Assembly: GCA_036365515.1 (NCBI GenBank)
Contig: CM070877.1
Span: forward strand, 72,910,022 to 72,974,021
Direction: 5' to 3'
DNA from: Torymus aiolomorphi
Taxonomy: Eukaryota > Arthropoda > Insecta > Hymenoptera > Torymidae
DNA length: 64,000 nt
Position 1 is the stretch's first letter. Each line of letters opens with the position of its first letter. This document shows positions 35,720 through 46,954 of the stretch, in pieces. The translations under genes were made by a program, and so were the position numbers. The notes below the pieces were generated by a model. That model was not told the origin of the DNA. It worked only from the letters and a program-made list of their open reading frames with translations, and ran no database searches.

Positions 35720-36625
35720 GCCGTAGAGTGCTAAAGTGTGTGAATCTGTGCAAATATGTGCCAAAGTATGTCAAACTATGCGAAACTGTGCAAAAGTGTG
35801 CTCACGCAGGTAGATGTCGGATATTTTACACAGGTTTAGCATAGATTGCACATTTTAGCACATTTTGGCACAGTTTCGCACAAAAAGTTTTTAGCCATAA
35901 AAAATAAATTTAGGTTAATTTTTTGGCACAGTTGTGCACAGTTTAACACACTTTGACATACTTCGGCACAGTTGAGCACAGTTGTGCACAGTTTGGCACA
36001 ACGTTAGCACGCCTTAGCAAAAATTATTGTTAAATTTTTAATTTAACAACCATCATTAATTATTAACAATATCAAATCTTTTATTCAACCGTTTATAGTC
36101 ATTAGACTCAAGAATTATTAATCTTTGAATATCAATTGAGTTTAGCTGTAGTCAAGTGTGTCCATTTATTTCTAATTGAGATTACCTATATTTAAATATT
36201 TAAAATTATTGTTAATAATAAATTATTTATATTTTTACTTATATTGTTTTAATAAGTGAACAATATTTTGTGTGCTTAACTGTGCCAGACTGTGCCGCAG
36301 TGTGTCAAAATGTGCACTACTGTGCCTAATAATATACCTAATTTTATTTTTAGTAACAGAAAATTCTTTGTGCCAAACTATTTCAAAATGTTCTAAAGTG
36401 TGCCAAAGTGTGCTAAACTATGCACAACTGTATCAAAAATCAAATTATATTTATTTTCAACAGCTGAAAATGATTTATGCCAAACTGTGCAAAAGTGTGC
36501 CGCATTGTTCCAAACTGTGCCAATATGTGATAAATCTGAGCAAAATGTCCGAAGCCTACCTACTTGGGCACAGTTTGGCACAGTTTTGCAGAGTTCAGCA
36601 CACTTATGCACGATTAGGCACGAAA
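35720..36625. repeat. Arrays of a degenerate 10-bp unit in alternating orientation
   Basis: The unit is close to CAAACTGTGC and keeps an exact 10-bp step over long runs despite many substitutions. Plus-oriented runs: 35720-35812, 36271-36330, 36370-36435, 36480-36555. Inverted runs (GCACAGTTTG): 35829-35885, 35925-36015, 36567-36620. At 35810-35828 and 36540-36566 the orientation flips around a core with AGGTAGRTGTCGGAYATTTT, present in opposite directions in the two places. AT-rich DNA separates the blocks. Open frames here are repeat artefacts. Confidence 0.85.
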
Positions 36626-37183
36626 ATTATTAAAAATGATAATTTATGGTAATTTATGTAAATTATTTTTCATACAGTGTTTTGATTTATATTTTTATTT
36701 GCAATATTAAAATAATATTACAATTAATATTTTCTGTTTACATTTAAAATTAATTTAATAAATATTTCAAAATTGAATATGCCCGAGAATTAGTGTTTAA
36801 TTAAAAAATGAATTTAGGCGGCAAATAATCGGGCAAGGATAAGGAAGGATCAACGGCTTTCTCAGCATTTTGAAATTTTACTTTTACTGATTTTCTTTGT
36901 TTAACTTGATGCTTTTTCTTCAGAATATTTTCATTTCTCGTGGTCAGAGCCATTTTTTCAAAATTTATCTTATGAAAGCAGATAAATAGAAATTTTAAAG
37001 ATTTCACAATTATGTAAATCATTCATTATTTATATGAATTTACTCAATCTTATATATAATTTATGATCTGAAACCGTATGGAATAGCTGTTTTATTATAA
37101 GAAATAAAAAAAGTCCGAACACCAAAGATTTCGGTTCAATTAAAAAAGTTTTCAACATTTAATAACGAATTTTAATCTTTTAT

Positions 37184-37755
37184 GGGACGGAACTGACAGG
37201 GACGGAACTGACATTTTTAAGTTTAAAAAGCTCGCACATCGCTTCTACTCAATATTACCGATTCTCCGCGTAGGTAGTCCTTATATCCACCAAATACTAT
37301 AAAAAAAATGCATTTTACTTACCATTAAACATAATCTAAACAGCGTATTACACGGGGGACGGAACTGACTAAAATATTTGTACGCTGTGAAATTAGAAAA
37401 AGAAGTAGTTCGCGTTCGCGGATTTTCTAATTTTTAACGGCTTTGCCACTTCCATCATTCGTCCGTGTGCTCGCGCTGGAAGAATCGACCGCTAGATAGC
37501 GTTGTGGAGCCAAGTAGCGCTGTTTTCAAAGCAATAAATGATATTATCAACATCTTCGTGCAAATCGCTGGACAAAAAGTATCTATTGTGATTTAATAGT
37601 AGTTTGTTGAATTTCACCTTGAAAATAATGGAAACATATATTAAAAACCCTGCAATTTACAATGTGTATGTGGGAATTAGGCTTCTTCGCTTAATTTTCA
37701 CGTGGCACAAGGTTTTATATTGAAAATCTTGTTTAGGACAAGAGGCGGAACTGAC
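37184..37755 (+). repeat. Dispersed motif GGGACGGAACTGAC
   Basis: Exact copies at 37184-37197, 37199-37212 (adjacent) and 37356-37369, plus 35532-35545 upstream and a shortened GGCGGAACTGAC at 37744-37755, often followed by ATTTT or TATT. The sequence between is unrelated and AT-rich. No gene is seen in 36640-38253. Confidence 0.8.
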
Positions 37756-38535
37756 ATTTTGACTATTTTATTGATTTTTTTTAACAGACAGTTAAAAAAC
37801 GCTTTCTGTAGATCATCCAAGAAAATTAACGTCATTATATACACATTATAGCCTGTGAAACATTTATTTTTATTCGCACATCTTTATGTAAGCTGTGGAC
37901 GCCATCTGGGGGCAGATATGGCAGAATAACCCATATCTATATGACATTTTATTGTGTTTAATTTATCAATAACAAATAATAATAATTCTTTCATACATTT
38001 ATAAAATTAGTTTATACATATATTAACCGCTAGACGGCATTGTATAATAAAATAATAAAAATAGCTGACCATTGCACATTGCTTGATGTCAAAATAAGAG
38101 AAGCTTTAATAGAACAGAAAAATTTCTGCTGTTTACATATCAAAAGTAATTGCCGCAAATCTCAAAACCTAATAGATAATTAAATTGAATGTTTAAGTAA
38201 CCAAACATTAAAGTGGCTAATAATCCTTAATTATATTTATAAGATTTTACAGGATGGAAACATTTACCACACAAAAATTATACAACGATACGTTAAAATT
38301 GACCTTAAATTTGTACAATAATGTCTCGATTCCTAGATCTGCTGTACAAGATATAATAGAAAATTTGAGCGATTTTATATCAAATGTGTTTATTGCTTTT
38401 CTACAATAAGATTTTAAGGAAGAGTTAAAGGACATGAATAATTTAACTGATGTTAAAGGTAAAGTCCAAGTTTTATTACAGGAAAATAAATTAACGGTTA
38501 CTTCGAACTCAAAGGGAAATTATGAATAGTAATTA

Positions 38536-38600
38536 TTGACGATTGAAGATCTGATGAGGGTGGCAAACCAGCCACTGAAACGTTGTCTAATTAATCGACA
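38536..38600 (+). ncRNA. Type I hammerhead ribozyme motif, copy A
   Basis: Core: CTGATGAG (C3 at 38551), stem II GGTGGC/GCCACT with loop AAACCA, GAAA (38577-38580), then CGTTGTC. A15-C pairs with the G-U of GTC across a GTT loop, giving the very short stem III known from Penelope and retrozyme hammerheads; the cut would follow C38587. Stem I can form between TTATTGACGATTG (left) and CGACAATAA (right). All invariant core bases are present. Confidence 0.75.
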
Positions 38601-40062
38601 ATAAAGTGACTCATAAACCAACCGTCTTAAACTTTTAATTAAAATAAATTTCCGTTCTGCAAGTTCATATCAGAACACTTACGTCTTCAAGAATATAAGA
38701 AAAACAGTATTTTTATATATCGAGAAGAATTTATTATAGGAACAGATGAAGTCACCAACATTCCTATTGCAGAGGTTCATATATTATTACCACAAACACT
38801 GAAAGTGTTTTTAGAATTACCAGGTATTTATTATGCAGTAGAAGATTATACAAAATCACTTATGAACAAAAAAAAACGTAATCTCTAACTATATAAAGCA
38901 ACATTGTGGCAAGAGAAGTATAATAGCAATGAACTGGGATATAGGTTACCATTTCATATATTCTATGACGATATAGGTACTGAAAATCCTGTTGGTAGCC
39001 ATTCTGGACAGCAAAAATTTCGAAATGTCAGTGGATCGACTCCTTGTCTCCCAGCACACGTTGTTTCCAAATTCACTAATGTCTTTTTGATAACAATTTT
39101 CCATGCACACCGCAGAACAATTTTTGGTAATGAATCAGTATTCTATAAAGTTGTTTCAGATTTAAAATATCTATCTGAAAATCGTGTGATTATGAATATA
39201 ATATTGTATGCTTATAGTAAGCGACCATTTGGGAATAAATGGATGTTGCGATTTTCCAGAGTCTTTCACAGCTGCGAGTTATTGTCGATTATGTCGCGCG
39301 ACATCTAAACAATACAAATTACTAACGATCGAAAAACAGCATTTTATTAAGAACAAAACAAAATTATGAAAATGATTTAAAATGTAAGTCATATGGAATA
39401 AGGGAAGAATGTGTTTTTAATGCCATTCTAAAATTCCATATTGCTGAAAATCAGTCACTTGATTTAATGCACGACCTTTTCGAAGGCGTTGCACATGATG
39501 TTATTGAACATGTTTTAACGACATTGATAATAGCAAAAAAAAATTCTCTGCTGAAGAACTTAATTCCAAAATTGAGCATTTTGATCACGGGGATTTAGAA
39601 AAATCCAACAAGCCGAGATTATTAACTTTTGAAAAGTGTTATCCGAGTGAAGAACAAATTTTGAAAAGTAAAAAAAACAGGTCAAAGCAATACAGTCGGC
39701 AGCAGAAATGATTTGTTTGTGTCGGTACTTAGGGTTAATTATGGAGAACTTGATTCCAAAGTATGAAGAAAGCCAAGAAGGTTAGGCTTTGTACATACTT
39801 CTAAGGAAAATAATTGGCCTAGTTACAGCGCCGAGTTTTGTAAACACAGACGCTTATCGTTTACAAGAACTCATAGAAAAGCATCACTCCTTATATATTA
39901 AATTATACGGGAACTTGAAGCCTAAATTTCATTTAATGACCCATATACTTCGAATTATGATTCAAAGCGGGCCTTTAATCCATTTTTGGGGGATGAAATT
40001 TGGACGAAAACAGCGAGAATACAAAGATGTTGCATTCAATATTTGTTGAAAAAAGAATCTTA

Positions 40063-40333
40063 CACCACGGTGTGACCTAAGCCCATACTTAAGTCACGCC
40101 TATCCGTGACTTAAGTAGTCGATTATTTCTCCGTGTTTATCGTACTCGCTACGCTCGTGCGCTAACCTCACGGTACAAAAATGGACTGTTTAAGGCACGA
40201 ATAGGCGTGACAGCGGACTTAGGTAGAGGTGCTATAAATTAGTATAAGATACTCATGAGTTCAGTGGCCCATCACACGACGTGAATTATGAGTTACTTAA
40301 GTCACACGTATCGTAATGTACTATTCTTTTGAC
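40063..40333. mobile_element. Small insertion rich in GTGACTTAAGT
   Basis: Copy B of the transposase lacks this stretch, so it is an insertion into copy A. ACTTAAGTCAC or its complement occurs three times, and CACGGTG and CGTGAATTATG near the ends suggest imperfect inverted termini. Limits uncertain by a few bases; TA at both edges could be the duplication. Confidence 0.6.
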
Positions 40334-40493
40334 AATAGGTATCAGGAATCAGTTAAGACTCTGTCATAAAAAAGAATCTATTAAAGAATTAGAAACAGAC
40401 GTTCTACTCGGGTCTGTCAAATGTAAGAATGTGATGTCCGATGTAAAAAAAAATTATAAAAGATTTACCAGAGTAATAATTTATTAATTTTAC

Positions 40494-40830
40494 TTTCTCG
40501 TAGAGGAAGCTTTGTGATGTAATTTTTTGAGTAAATTAAGTTTGAGGAAGCTACGTACCAATGAATTGGCAGCGGTTTTTTCTTGTCTTTGATGCAAATG
40601 TATACCGAGAAAAATGCTAACTTGTAGTATGTAATTAGTATATATAAATATTATTTGAAAATATTATTTAAGAGGATTTTGGCCTCGAGGTTTATACCTC
40701 TAAGACCCCCTTAAGGCGATATATGCTAAAATCAGTCGATTAAGTTTGAGGAAACCACGTGCCAAGGAATTGGCAGCGTCATTTTTCTCAGTATACGTTT
40801 GCACCGAGGACAAGAAAAAAAATGTATAAA
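40494..40830. repeat. Hairpin-module cluster and inverted repeat
   Basis: 40494-40519 (GAGGAAGCTTTGTGAT) and 40542-40577 (GAGGAAGCTACGTACC, ATTGGCAGCGG) are the two end modules of the 5295-7286 element, here nearly adjacent. A second right module lies at 40741-40774. 40578-40620 (CTTGTCTTTGATGCAAATGT) and 40790-40828 are inverted copies. Confidence 0.65.
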
Positions 40831-42855
40831 TTATTACACTTACATAATTTTAAGGTGAGTATTAATTATAAGAATAAATAGATAAAAAAAGAGGAAATAT
40901 AAATAATAAGTCTATTATACTTTTCGAAACAGGTATTTTATAGATTGTGTACTTTGAATATCATAACGCATGGCTACGTAACAGTTAAATTGTTTCTTTA
41001 CAAACAAACATGGCGATATACGAGGTATTAAGTCAAAACTATGAATTCATTAGGATTATCGTTGTTTTCAACTTCATAAGCATGATAATTTGTGTTAAAA
41101 TTAATTATATTTAAGAAACACGCATGTAAGTATACCTCACCATTGACTTTATAAATATATTTCAATTTTGAAAATACTGGTTCATCTTCTTCTATTCCCT
41201 TAATGAAAACTGTTCCATCAGTGAACTTTTTTCCCATTATCTCTATTGATTTGTATGATATAGCTGTCGTATTGTCTGGTAAATCTTCTATAATTTTTTT
41301 CACATCGCATATCACATTCTTACACTTGACAGACCCGATTAGAGTATCTGTTTCTAATTATTTAGTAAATTATTTTTTATGACACAGTCTTAACTGATTC
41401 CTAATACCTATTGTCAAAAGAGGATTCTTTTTTGAACTAGTATTGAATGCAACATCTTTGTATTCTCTATGTTTTCGTTCAAATTTCATTCTCCAAAAAT
41501 GGATTAAAGGCCCGTTTTGAATCATAATTCGAGGCATATGCGTCATTAAATGAAATTTAGACTTCAAGTTTTTGCATAATTTAATATATAAGGAATGATG
41601 CTTTTCTATGAGTTCTTGTAAACGATAAGCGTCTGCGTTTACAAAACTCGGCGCTGTAACTAGGCCAATTATTTTTCTTAGAGGTGTGTACAAAGCCTAA
41701 TCATCTTGGCTTTCTTCATTCTTTGGAATCAAGTTCTCCATAATTAACCCTAATACCGACACAAACAAATCATTTCTGCTGCCGACTGTATTGCTTTGAT
41801 CTTTTTCTTTTACTTTTCAAAATTTGTTCTTCACTCGGACAACACTTTTCAAAAGTTAATAATCTCGGCTTGTTGGATTTTTCTAAATCGCCGAAATCAA
41901 AATTCTCGATTTTGGAATTAAGTTCTTCAATAGAGAATTTTTTTTTTGTTATTATCAATGCCGTTAAAACATGTTCAATAACATCACGTGCAACGCCTTG
42001 GAAAAGGTCGTGCATTAAATCAAGTGACTGATTTTCAGCAGTATAGAATTTTGGAATGGCATTGAAAATACATTCTTTCTTTATTCCATATGATTTACAT
42101 TTTAAATCGCTTTTATAACTTTGTTTTGTTATTAATAAATGTTGTTGTTCGATCGTTAGTAATTTATATTGTTTAGATGTCGCGCGACATAATCGACAAT
42201 AATTCATAGCTGTGAAAGACTCTGAAAAATCACAACATCCATTTATTCCCAAATTGTCAGCTATACTATAAGCATACAATCAAAATATACCATTTTTCAA
42301 CTCCATTTATATTAATAATCACAACATTTTCAGATAGGTATTTTGAATCTGAAATAACTTTACAGAATACTGATTCATTACCAAAAATTGTTTATGGTGT
42401 GCATGGAAAATTTTTATTAAAAAGACATTAGTGAATTTGGAAACAATATGTGGTGGGAGACAAGGAATCGATCCACTGACATTTCCAAATTTTTGCTGTC
42501 CAGAATGGCTACCGACAGGATTTCCAGTTTCTATATCGTCGTAGAATATATGCAATGGTAACCTACATCACAGTTCATTGCTATTATACTTCTCTTGCCA
42601 CAATTTTGCTTGGATACAGTTACAGATTACGTTTTTTTTGTTCATAAGAGATTTTGTATAATCTTCTATTGCATCACAAATACCTGGTAATTCTAAAAAC
42701 ACTTTCAGTGTTTGTGGTAATGATATATGAACCCCTGTAACAGGAATGTCGGTGACTTCATCTGTTATAATAAATTCTTCTGGGTATGTAAAAATACTGT
42801 TTTTCTTATATTCTTGAAAACGTAAGTGTTCTGATGTGAACTCTGAGAACGGAAA

Positions 42856-43011
42856 GGACCCCGCACACAATGTATGGAAAATAATCATTCGGTCAAATTG
42901 GATCAAACTTGGGAAAAGATAGATCTTGAGGTCCTGAACAAAAGTTCTCATGGGCAAAACCCCCCAAAATTTGACCGAATGATTTTTTCCCATACATTGT
43001 GTGCGGGGTCC
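42856..43011. mobile_element. Spy-like non-autonomous DNA transposon, 156 bp
   Basis: Inverted termini of about 45 bp start GGACCCCGCACACAATGTAT. Left flank ends AAA (42853-42855) and right flank starts TTT (43012-43014). Copy A at 38641-38655 has the uninterrupted ATAAATTTCCG, so the insertion fell exactly between AAA and TTT with no duplication. Spy elements are described as inserting at AAA/TTT without target duplication. Confidence 0.85.
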
Positions 43012-43065
43012 TTTATTTTAATTAAAAGGTGTAAGACGGTTGGTCACTTTATTGTCGATTAATTA

Positions 43066-43102
43066 GACAACGTTTCGGTGGCTGGTTTGCCACCCTCATC
43101 AG
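43066..43102 (-). ncRNA. Type I hammerhead ribozyme motif, copy B
   Basis: Minus strand: CTGATGAG, stem II GGTGGC/GCCACC with loop AAACCA, GAAA, CGTTGTC. Cut expected after the C complementary to G43066. All core residues match the active consensus. Stem I strand is TTATTGACAATTG here versus TTATTGACGATTG in copy A, while the other strand stays CGACAATAA. Confidence 0.75.
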
Positions 43103-43107
43103 GTCTT

Positions 43108-44260
43108 CAATTGTCAATAATTACAATTCATAATTGAGTTCGAAGTAGCCGTTAATTTATTTTCCTGTTATAAAACTTTGACTTTACCTTTAACATCAGT
43201 TAAATTATTCATGTCCTTTAACTCTTTCTTAAAATATTCTTGTAGAAAAGCAATAAGCACATTGGATATAAAATCGCTAAAATTTTCTATTATATCTTGT
43301 ACAGCAGATCTAGGAATAGAGACATTATTGTACAAATTTAACGTCAATTTGAACGTTTCGTTGTATAATTTTTGTTTGTTAAATGTTTCCATTCTTTAAA
43401 GTCTTATAAATATAATTAAGGATTATTGGACACTTTAATTTTTGGTTACTTAAACATCCAATTTAATTATCTATTTAGTTTTTAGATTTGCGGCAATTAC
43501 TTTTGATACGTACCCGTGTAAAAAAAATTTGTCTGGCACTGGTCTCGGAGTGGTCTGGCTAAATAAGTCTGGCTGAAGTATGGCTTTAGTCTGGCTACGG
43601 CCACTATACAATATATTGCGAATATATTGCAGATAGTATCAGTAACAGTATTTTCTTAGATATGGGAAATATATTCGAATAAATAATTCAATTGTCAATA
43701 ATTACAATTCATAATTGAGTTCGAAGTAACCGTTAATTTATTTTCCTGTAATAAAACTTTGACTTTACCTTTAACATCAGTTAAATTATTCATGTCCTTT
43801 AACTCTTTCTTAAAATATTCTTGTAGAAAAGCAATAAGCACATTGGATATAAAATCGCTAAAATTTTCTATTATATCTTGTACAGCAGATCTAGGAATAG
43901 AGACATTATTGTACAAATTTAACGTCAATTTGAACGTTTCGTTGTATAATTTTTGTTTGTTAAATGTTTCCATTCTTTAAAGTTTTATAAATATAATTAA
44001 GGATTATTGGACACTTTAATTTTTGGTTACTTAAACATCCAATTTAATTATCTATTTAGTTTTTAGATTTGCGGTAATTACTTTTGATACGTACCCGTGT
44101 AAAAAAAATTTGTCTGGCACTGGTCTGGGAGTGGTCTGGCTAAATAAGTCTGGCTGAAGTATGGCTTTATTCTGGCTACGGCCACTATACAATATATTGC
44201 GAATATATTGTAGATAGTATCAGTAACAGTATTTTCTTAGATATGGGAAATATATTCGAA
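43108..44260 (-). repeat. Direct tandem duplication, period 580 bp
   Basis: 43108-43680 and 43688-44260 are near-identical (only a few substitutions). Each unit spans CAATTGTCAATAATTACAAT, the N-terminal coding piece of the transposase and its upstream region down to GGGAAATATATTCGAAT. The unit edge lies inside the stem I strand of the hammerhead. Confidence 0.92.
43695..43973 (-). pseudogene. Duplicated N-terminal fragment of transposase-like gene
   Basis: ATG at 43973; about 92 codons, nearly identical to the start of copy B (METFNKQKLYN through KVKVLLQENKLTVTSNS), ending at a stop where the tandem unit ends. No downstream exons belong to it unless transcription runs through to copy B. A run of GTCTGGCT-type repeats sits upstream in both units. 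Confidence 0.75.
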
Positions 44261-44334
44261 TTATGGCAGCAGATGCGCATTTTCCGAACGTATGTCAATA
44301 TATTGCCAAAAGATTACGCAATATTTTTCCAATA

Positions 44335-46950
44335 TGAGGCGTTTCACGTCAGCTCTCCAGGCGCGGCGCGCGAGCGCGAAATCATGCTGTTTTCAGCTTG
44401 TTTTTGAAGGGCTAAGATGTATCTAAAAAAAATAATCCCCAAGTGATTTCGATGTATTTTTTCCTCAGCTTTCCGATGGTGCTATTAGTTTCTCAAAGTT
44501 TTTCAATTCTAACCTCAAAAAAACATAAAACGTGTTAAATCTCAAAAACTATATTTTTAATATTTTTTTTGACCTGCTAGATCGAAAGAGGAGGAAATTT
44601 TACATGGATATAGCCTTTTTCTACATAGGGGTTTTTTGATTTTTTCGAGATATTATTCAAGAAATACAAGGCGCGCGGCGTGCGTCACTGCAGAGTCGCT
44701 GTGCGATCGGAGCTGCTCCACTTAACATGATAACAATTTTTGTTCATAAGTTTTTAAATATTCAAATCTTTTTAACATTTTTAGTCTTTTTTAATTTAGG
44801 AAATAAATCATAGTTAGATGCTAAAGAAGTTTTTTTAAGTTGCAGAGTCTTTTCATCTATTGGAATAAAAGCGTGGTATTTCAAAGTACCTGGAATGGCT
44901 TTTGCTTTATCGAATCTAACTTTTAATTCCAAAGAATTTTTTTCATAAACTTCTTTGCTACTGTAGAAAATCTTTGTTTCTTTACTATAATTTTGTGCCC
45001 AATTATAAAGATCGTAGGCTGTAAGGATTTTGTGAGCTCCTGTAAGCTGTAAGTGTCCTCTTTTTAAATTAGCACCTATGCCATCGCAACCACTTTTGCC
45101 ATGTGCAGTGTCAAAAAAATGCCATTCAGCTTTTATTTTAAAATCCTCTTCATGATGAAGAAGATTCTGAAAATTATTTTTATTTTTAAAATGCTGTGCT
45201 GTACCATCGGTTATATAATACATTTTTTTTAGTTGATGATGACCTTTCAAATAGTTTAGAATAATTTTTTGATATTCATATACGGAAACGGTATCATGAT
45301 TTAAATTGTCAGAAATAATAGCTACACTTTCGTGTTTGAGATCATCGTTTTCTCTATAATACACTATAATTGTAAATATAGTGGCTTGATTATTATTCCA
45401 ATGAAACGATTGAGCTGAATTTTGAACAACAAAAGCGTAATTTTCAGCAAAATCAAAACTAATTACTATCTCTCCATCTTCAAGATTTTCTTTTAAATTT
45501 CTGATAAACAGTGCTTACTGTTTAGCAAAAAAAATCGTGCGTTTTTAATTTAATCAATTTGTCTTTCAATATTTCAAGAAAGCTAGAAACTTTTATCGTT
45601 TCAAATATTATTATTGAGCAGCGATCCGTTTGCTTCCATGATTCATATTTAATTTCTTGAATGCCATGATTTTTAAAACTTTTCATCATAATTTCTTGAA
45701 GATTTGAAAAATTAGTTACGCAATCCAAACAGTCACCCAAGAAACATTTATCCGATGGTTGACTACAAACAATTTTATTTATACAATCTTTATAATTTTC
45801 TAAAGGTGAATCACTATCCTTTGTCAAATGTTTCAAATTAATTGCATCTAGCATAAGTTTGACATTTTCATGATGTACGCATACGCATACATTATGTGTG
45901 CCACTTGTTCCAGCCAACACACAATGTTTTGGTTTGAATTGTGTGAACTTTGTATAGCCTATCTTAACATCCGGATATTCATTTTTAAATAAAATATAAA
46001 TTTCATTCAAATTACCTAGAAGTAATCTTTTTTGAACGTGCAAGCGTTCACCAGTAATTTGTTTTATTGAAATAAAATCTTTCATTCCAGGCAATAATTT
46101 ACTGATATCGTCACGATCATAAAAGTTTTTTACCGTATTTTTGGTTTCATTAGAAAGCTCTTTTCCTTTATTTTTCAACGGTACCGTCAAAATATTTCCA
46201 TCAGTAGCTTCAGTTAGTATTGTTCTTGCTTCCCATTCCGTACAACCTAATCTTTCTATTAAATTTTTACGAGACCAAAATCTAAGGGCAAGGGAAAGTA
46301 ATAACATTCTTTCATCTTTTGACTTTGTCTCAGAAATTTTACTTCTTAAATTTTCAAATATTGCCATGGCAGCTTTGTGGTCATCAGCATCACAATCCGA
46401 TTTAATTCTTTTTGGTATCGGAGAAGATTCACTCGATTTGCGTTTATTATAAATCAAAATTTGCACGTAAGACAAACTTTCGCTCCATCTGGTATTGATG
46501 GAAATGATTGTGCTAATGATTTTGGGAAATTTGTTAACTCATTAGAGTGTTCATTCCTTCCTAAAGGATTCACACATTTTAATGAAAAACTCATGTTTGT
46601 TTAAAAAAAAGATAAATCAATTGAAGGGGGATAGCAGTAAGTTTGTCATGAAAGACAGATAAATCGCAGTATAGCACAATATAGTATAGATATTGAACGG
46701 TTTTCCAAAAAACCAATACTTCAACGCTACACATCACTCGTATATAAGCCCTACGTGCTGCATAATTACTTACGGGTATCTAAATGCAATTACTAGCCCT
46801 CTAGCGGTGGTTAAATAATTAATGAATTAATGAATAAATGCCGCCGCGCGCCGATGCTGCAGTGAGGCATGCCACGCGCGGTGGCTGGCCGAGCGCCTTG
46901 TATTTCTTGAATAATATCTCGAAAAAATAAAAAAATCCCTACAGCGTTAT
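44335..46950 (-). mobile_element. DDE transposon with long inverted repeats, copy 1 (right end truncated)
   Basis: The left end, TGAGGCGTTTCACGTCA, equals the end of the complete copy at 55922-61203. An inner inverted repeat is readable as CTTGTATTTCTTGAATAATA at 46890-46920 against its complement near 44645-44670. The outer right terminus is missing; 46950 runs into the CA microsatellite module. A TATA-like CTTATATACG on the minus strand at about 46735-46745 precedes the gene. Confidence 0.8.
44762..46594 (-). pseudogene. DDE transposase, CDFAENYAF family, copy 1
   Basis: Starts MSFSLKCVNPLGRNEHS at 46594 with CLTC, a Cys/His zinc-ribbon-like start, then a frame change near 46480. The long piece 46475-45522 includes RFWSRKNLIERLGC, KQITGERLHVQKRLLLGNLN, CVLAGTSGTHNVCVC with HHENVKLML, and QTDRCSI. 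A frameshift near 45515 leads to the catalytic part: DFAENYAFVVQNSAQSFHWN (first Asp), VAIISDNLNHDTVSVYEYQ, YYITDGTAQHFKNK (second Asp), AEWHFFDTAHGKSGCDGIG and LKRG. The end at 44762 is Lys-rich. Two shifts make it inactive. TIR and 4-bp target data on the sister copy suggest Sola, but I am not certain. Confidence 0.75.
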
Positions 46951-46954
46951 ACAT

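Larger units (their letters stand above)
38254..40390 (+). pseudogene. Transposase-like gene copy A (D-x-MHD-x-x-EGV family)
   Basis: ATG at 38254 starts METF, then LNLYNNVSIPRSAVQDIIEN. After stops at 38407 and 38528 and a hammerhead-bearing segment (38536-38645) the reading goes on: FLYIEKNLL, LWQEKYNSNELGYRLPFHIF, FYDDIGTENPVGSHSGQQKF (Asp-rich), CRLCRAT-like remnant, SLDLMHDLFEGVAHDVIEH, DAYRLQELIEKHHSLYIK and KPKFHLMTHILRIM. I know this architecture from many multicopy invertebrate proteins; MHD resembles the catalytic-region motif of CACTA/EnSpm-like transposases, but that link is a guess. Several frameshifts. A 0.27-kb insertion (40063-40333) cuts the end. Confidence 0.65.
41028..43392 (-). 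pseudogene. Transposase-like gene copy B, with two inserted elements
   Basis: ATG at 43392 (METFNKQKLYN). The N-terminal piece ends near 43140, then comes the hammerhead segment and a 156-bp Spy-like insertion (42856-43011), and the reading resumes with FSEFTSEHLRFQEYKKNSIF at 42855. It continues LWQEKYNSNEL, FYDDIETGNPVGSHSGQQKF, YSIADNLGINGCCDFSESF, CRLCRATSKQYKLL, SLDLMHDLFQGVARDVIEH, then 41693-41370 (NADAYRLQELIEKHHSLYIK, KSKFHLMTHMPRIM, KKNPLLTIGIRNQLRLC) and 41315-41028, a C-terminal domain. Frame breaks near 42570, 42300 and 41770 remain. This copy is more complete than copy A. Function beyond a transposase-like role is not established. Confidence 0.65.

Noticed and set aside
36272..36652. 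Cys-rich open frame of 126 codons
   Set aside because: It is a translation of the 10-bp repeat array; opposite-strand frames look equally open.
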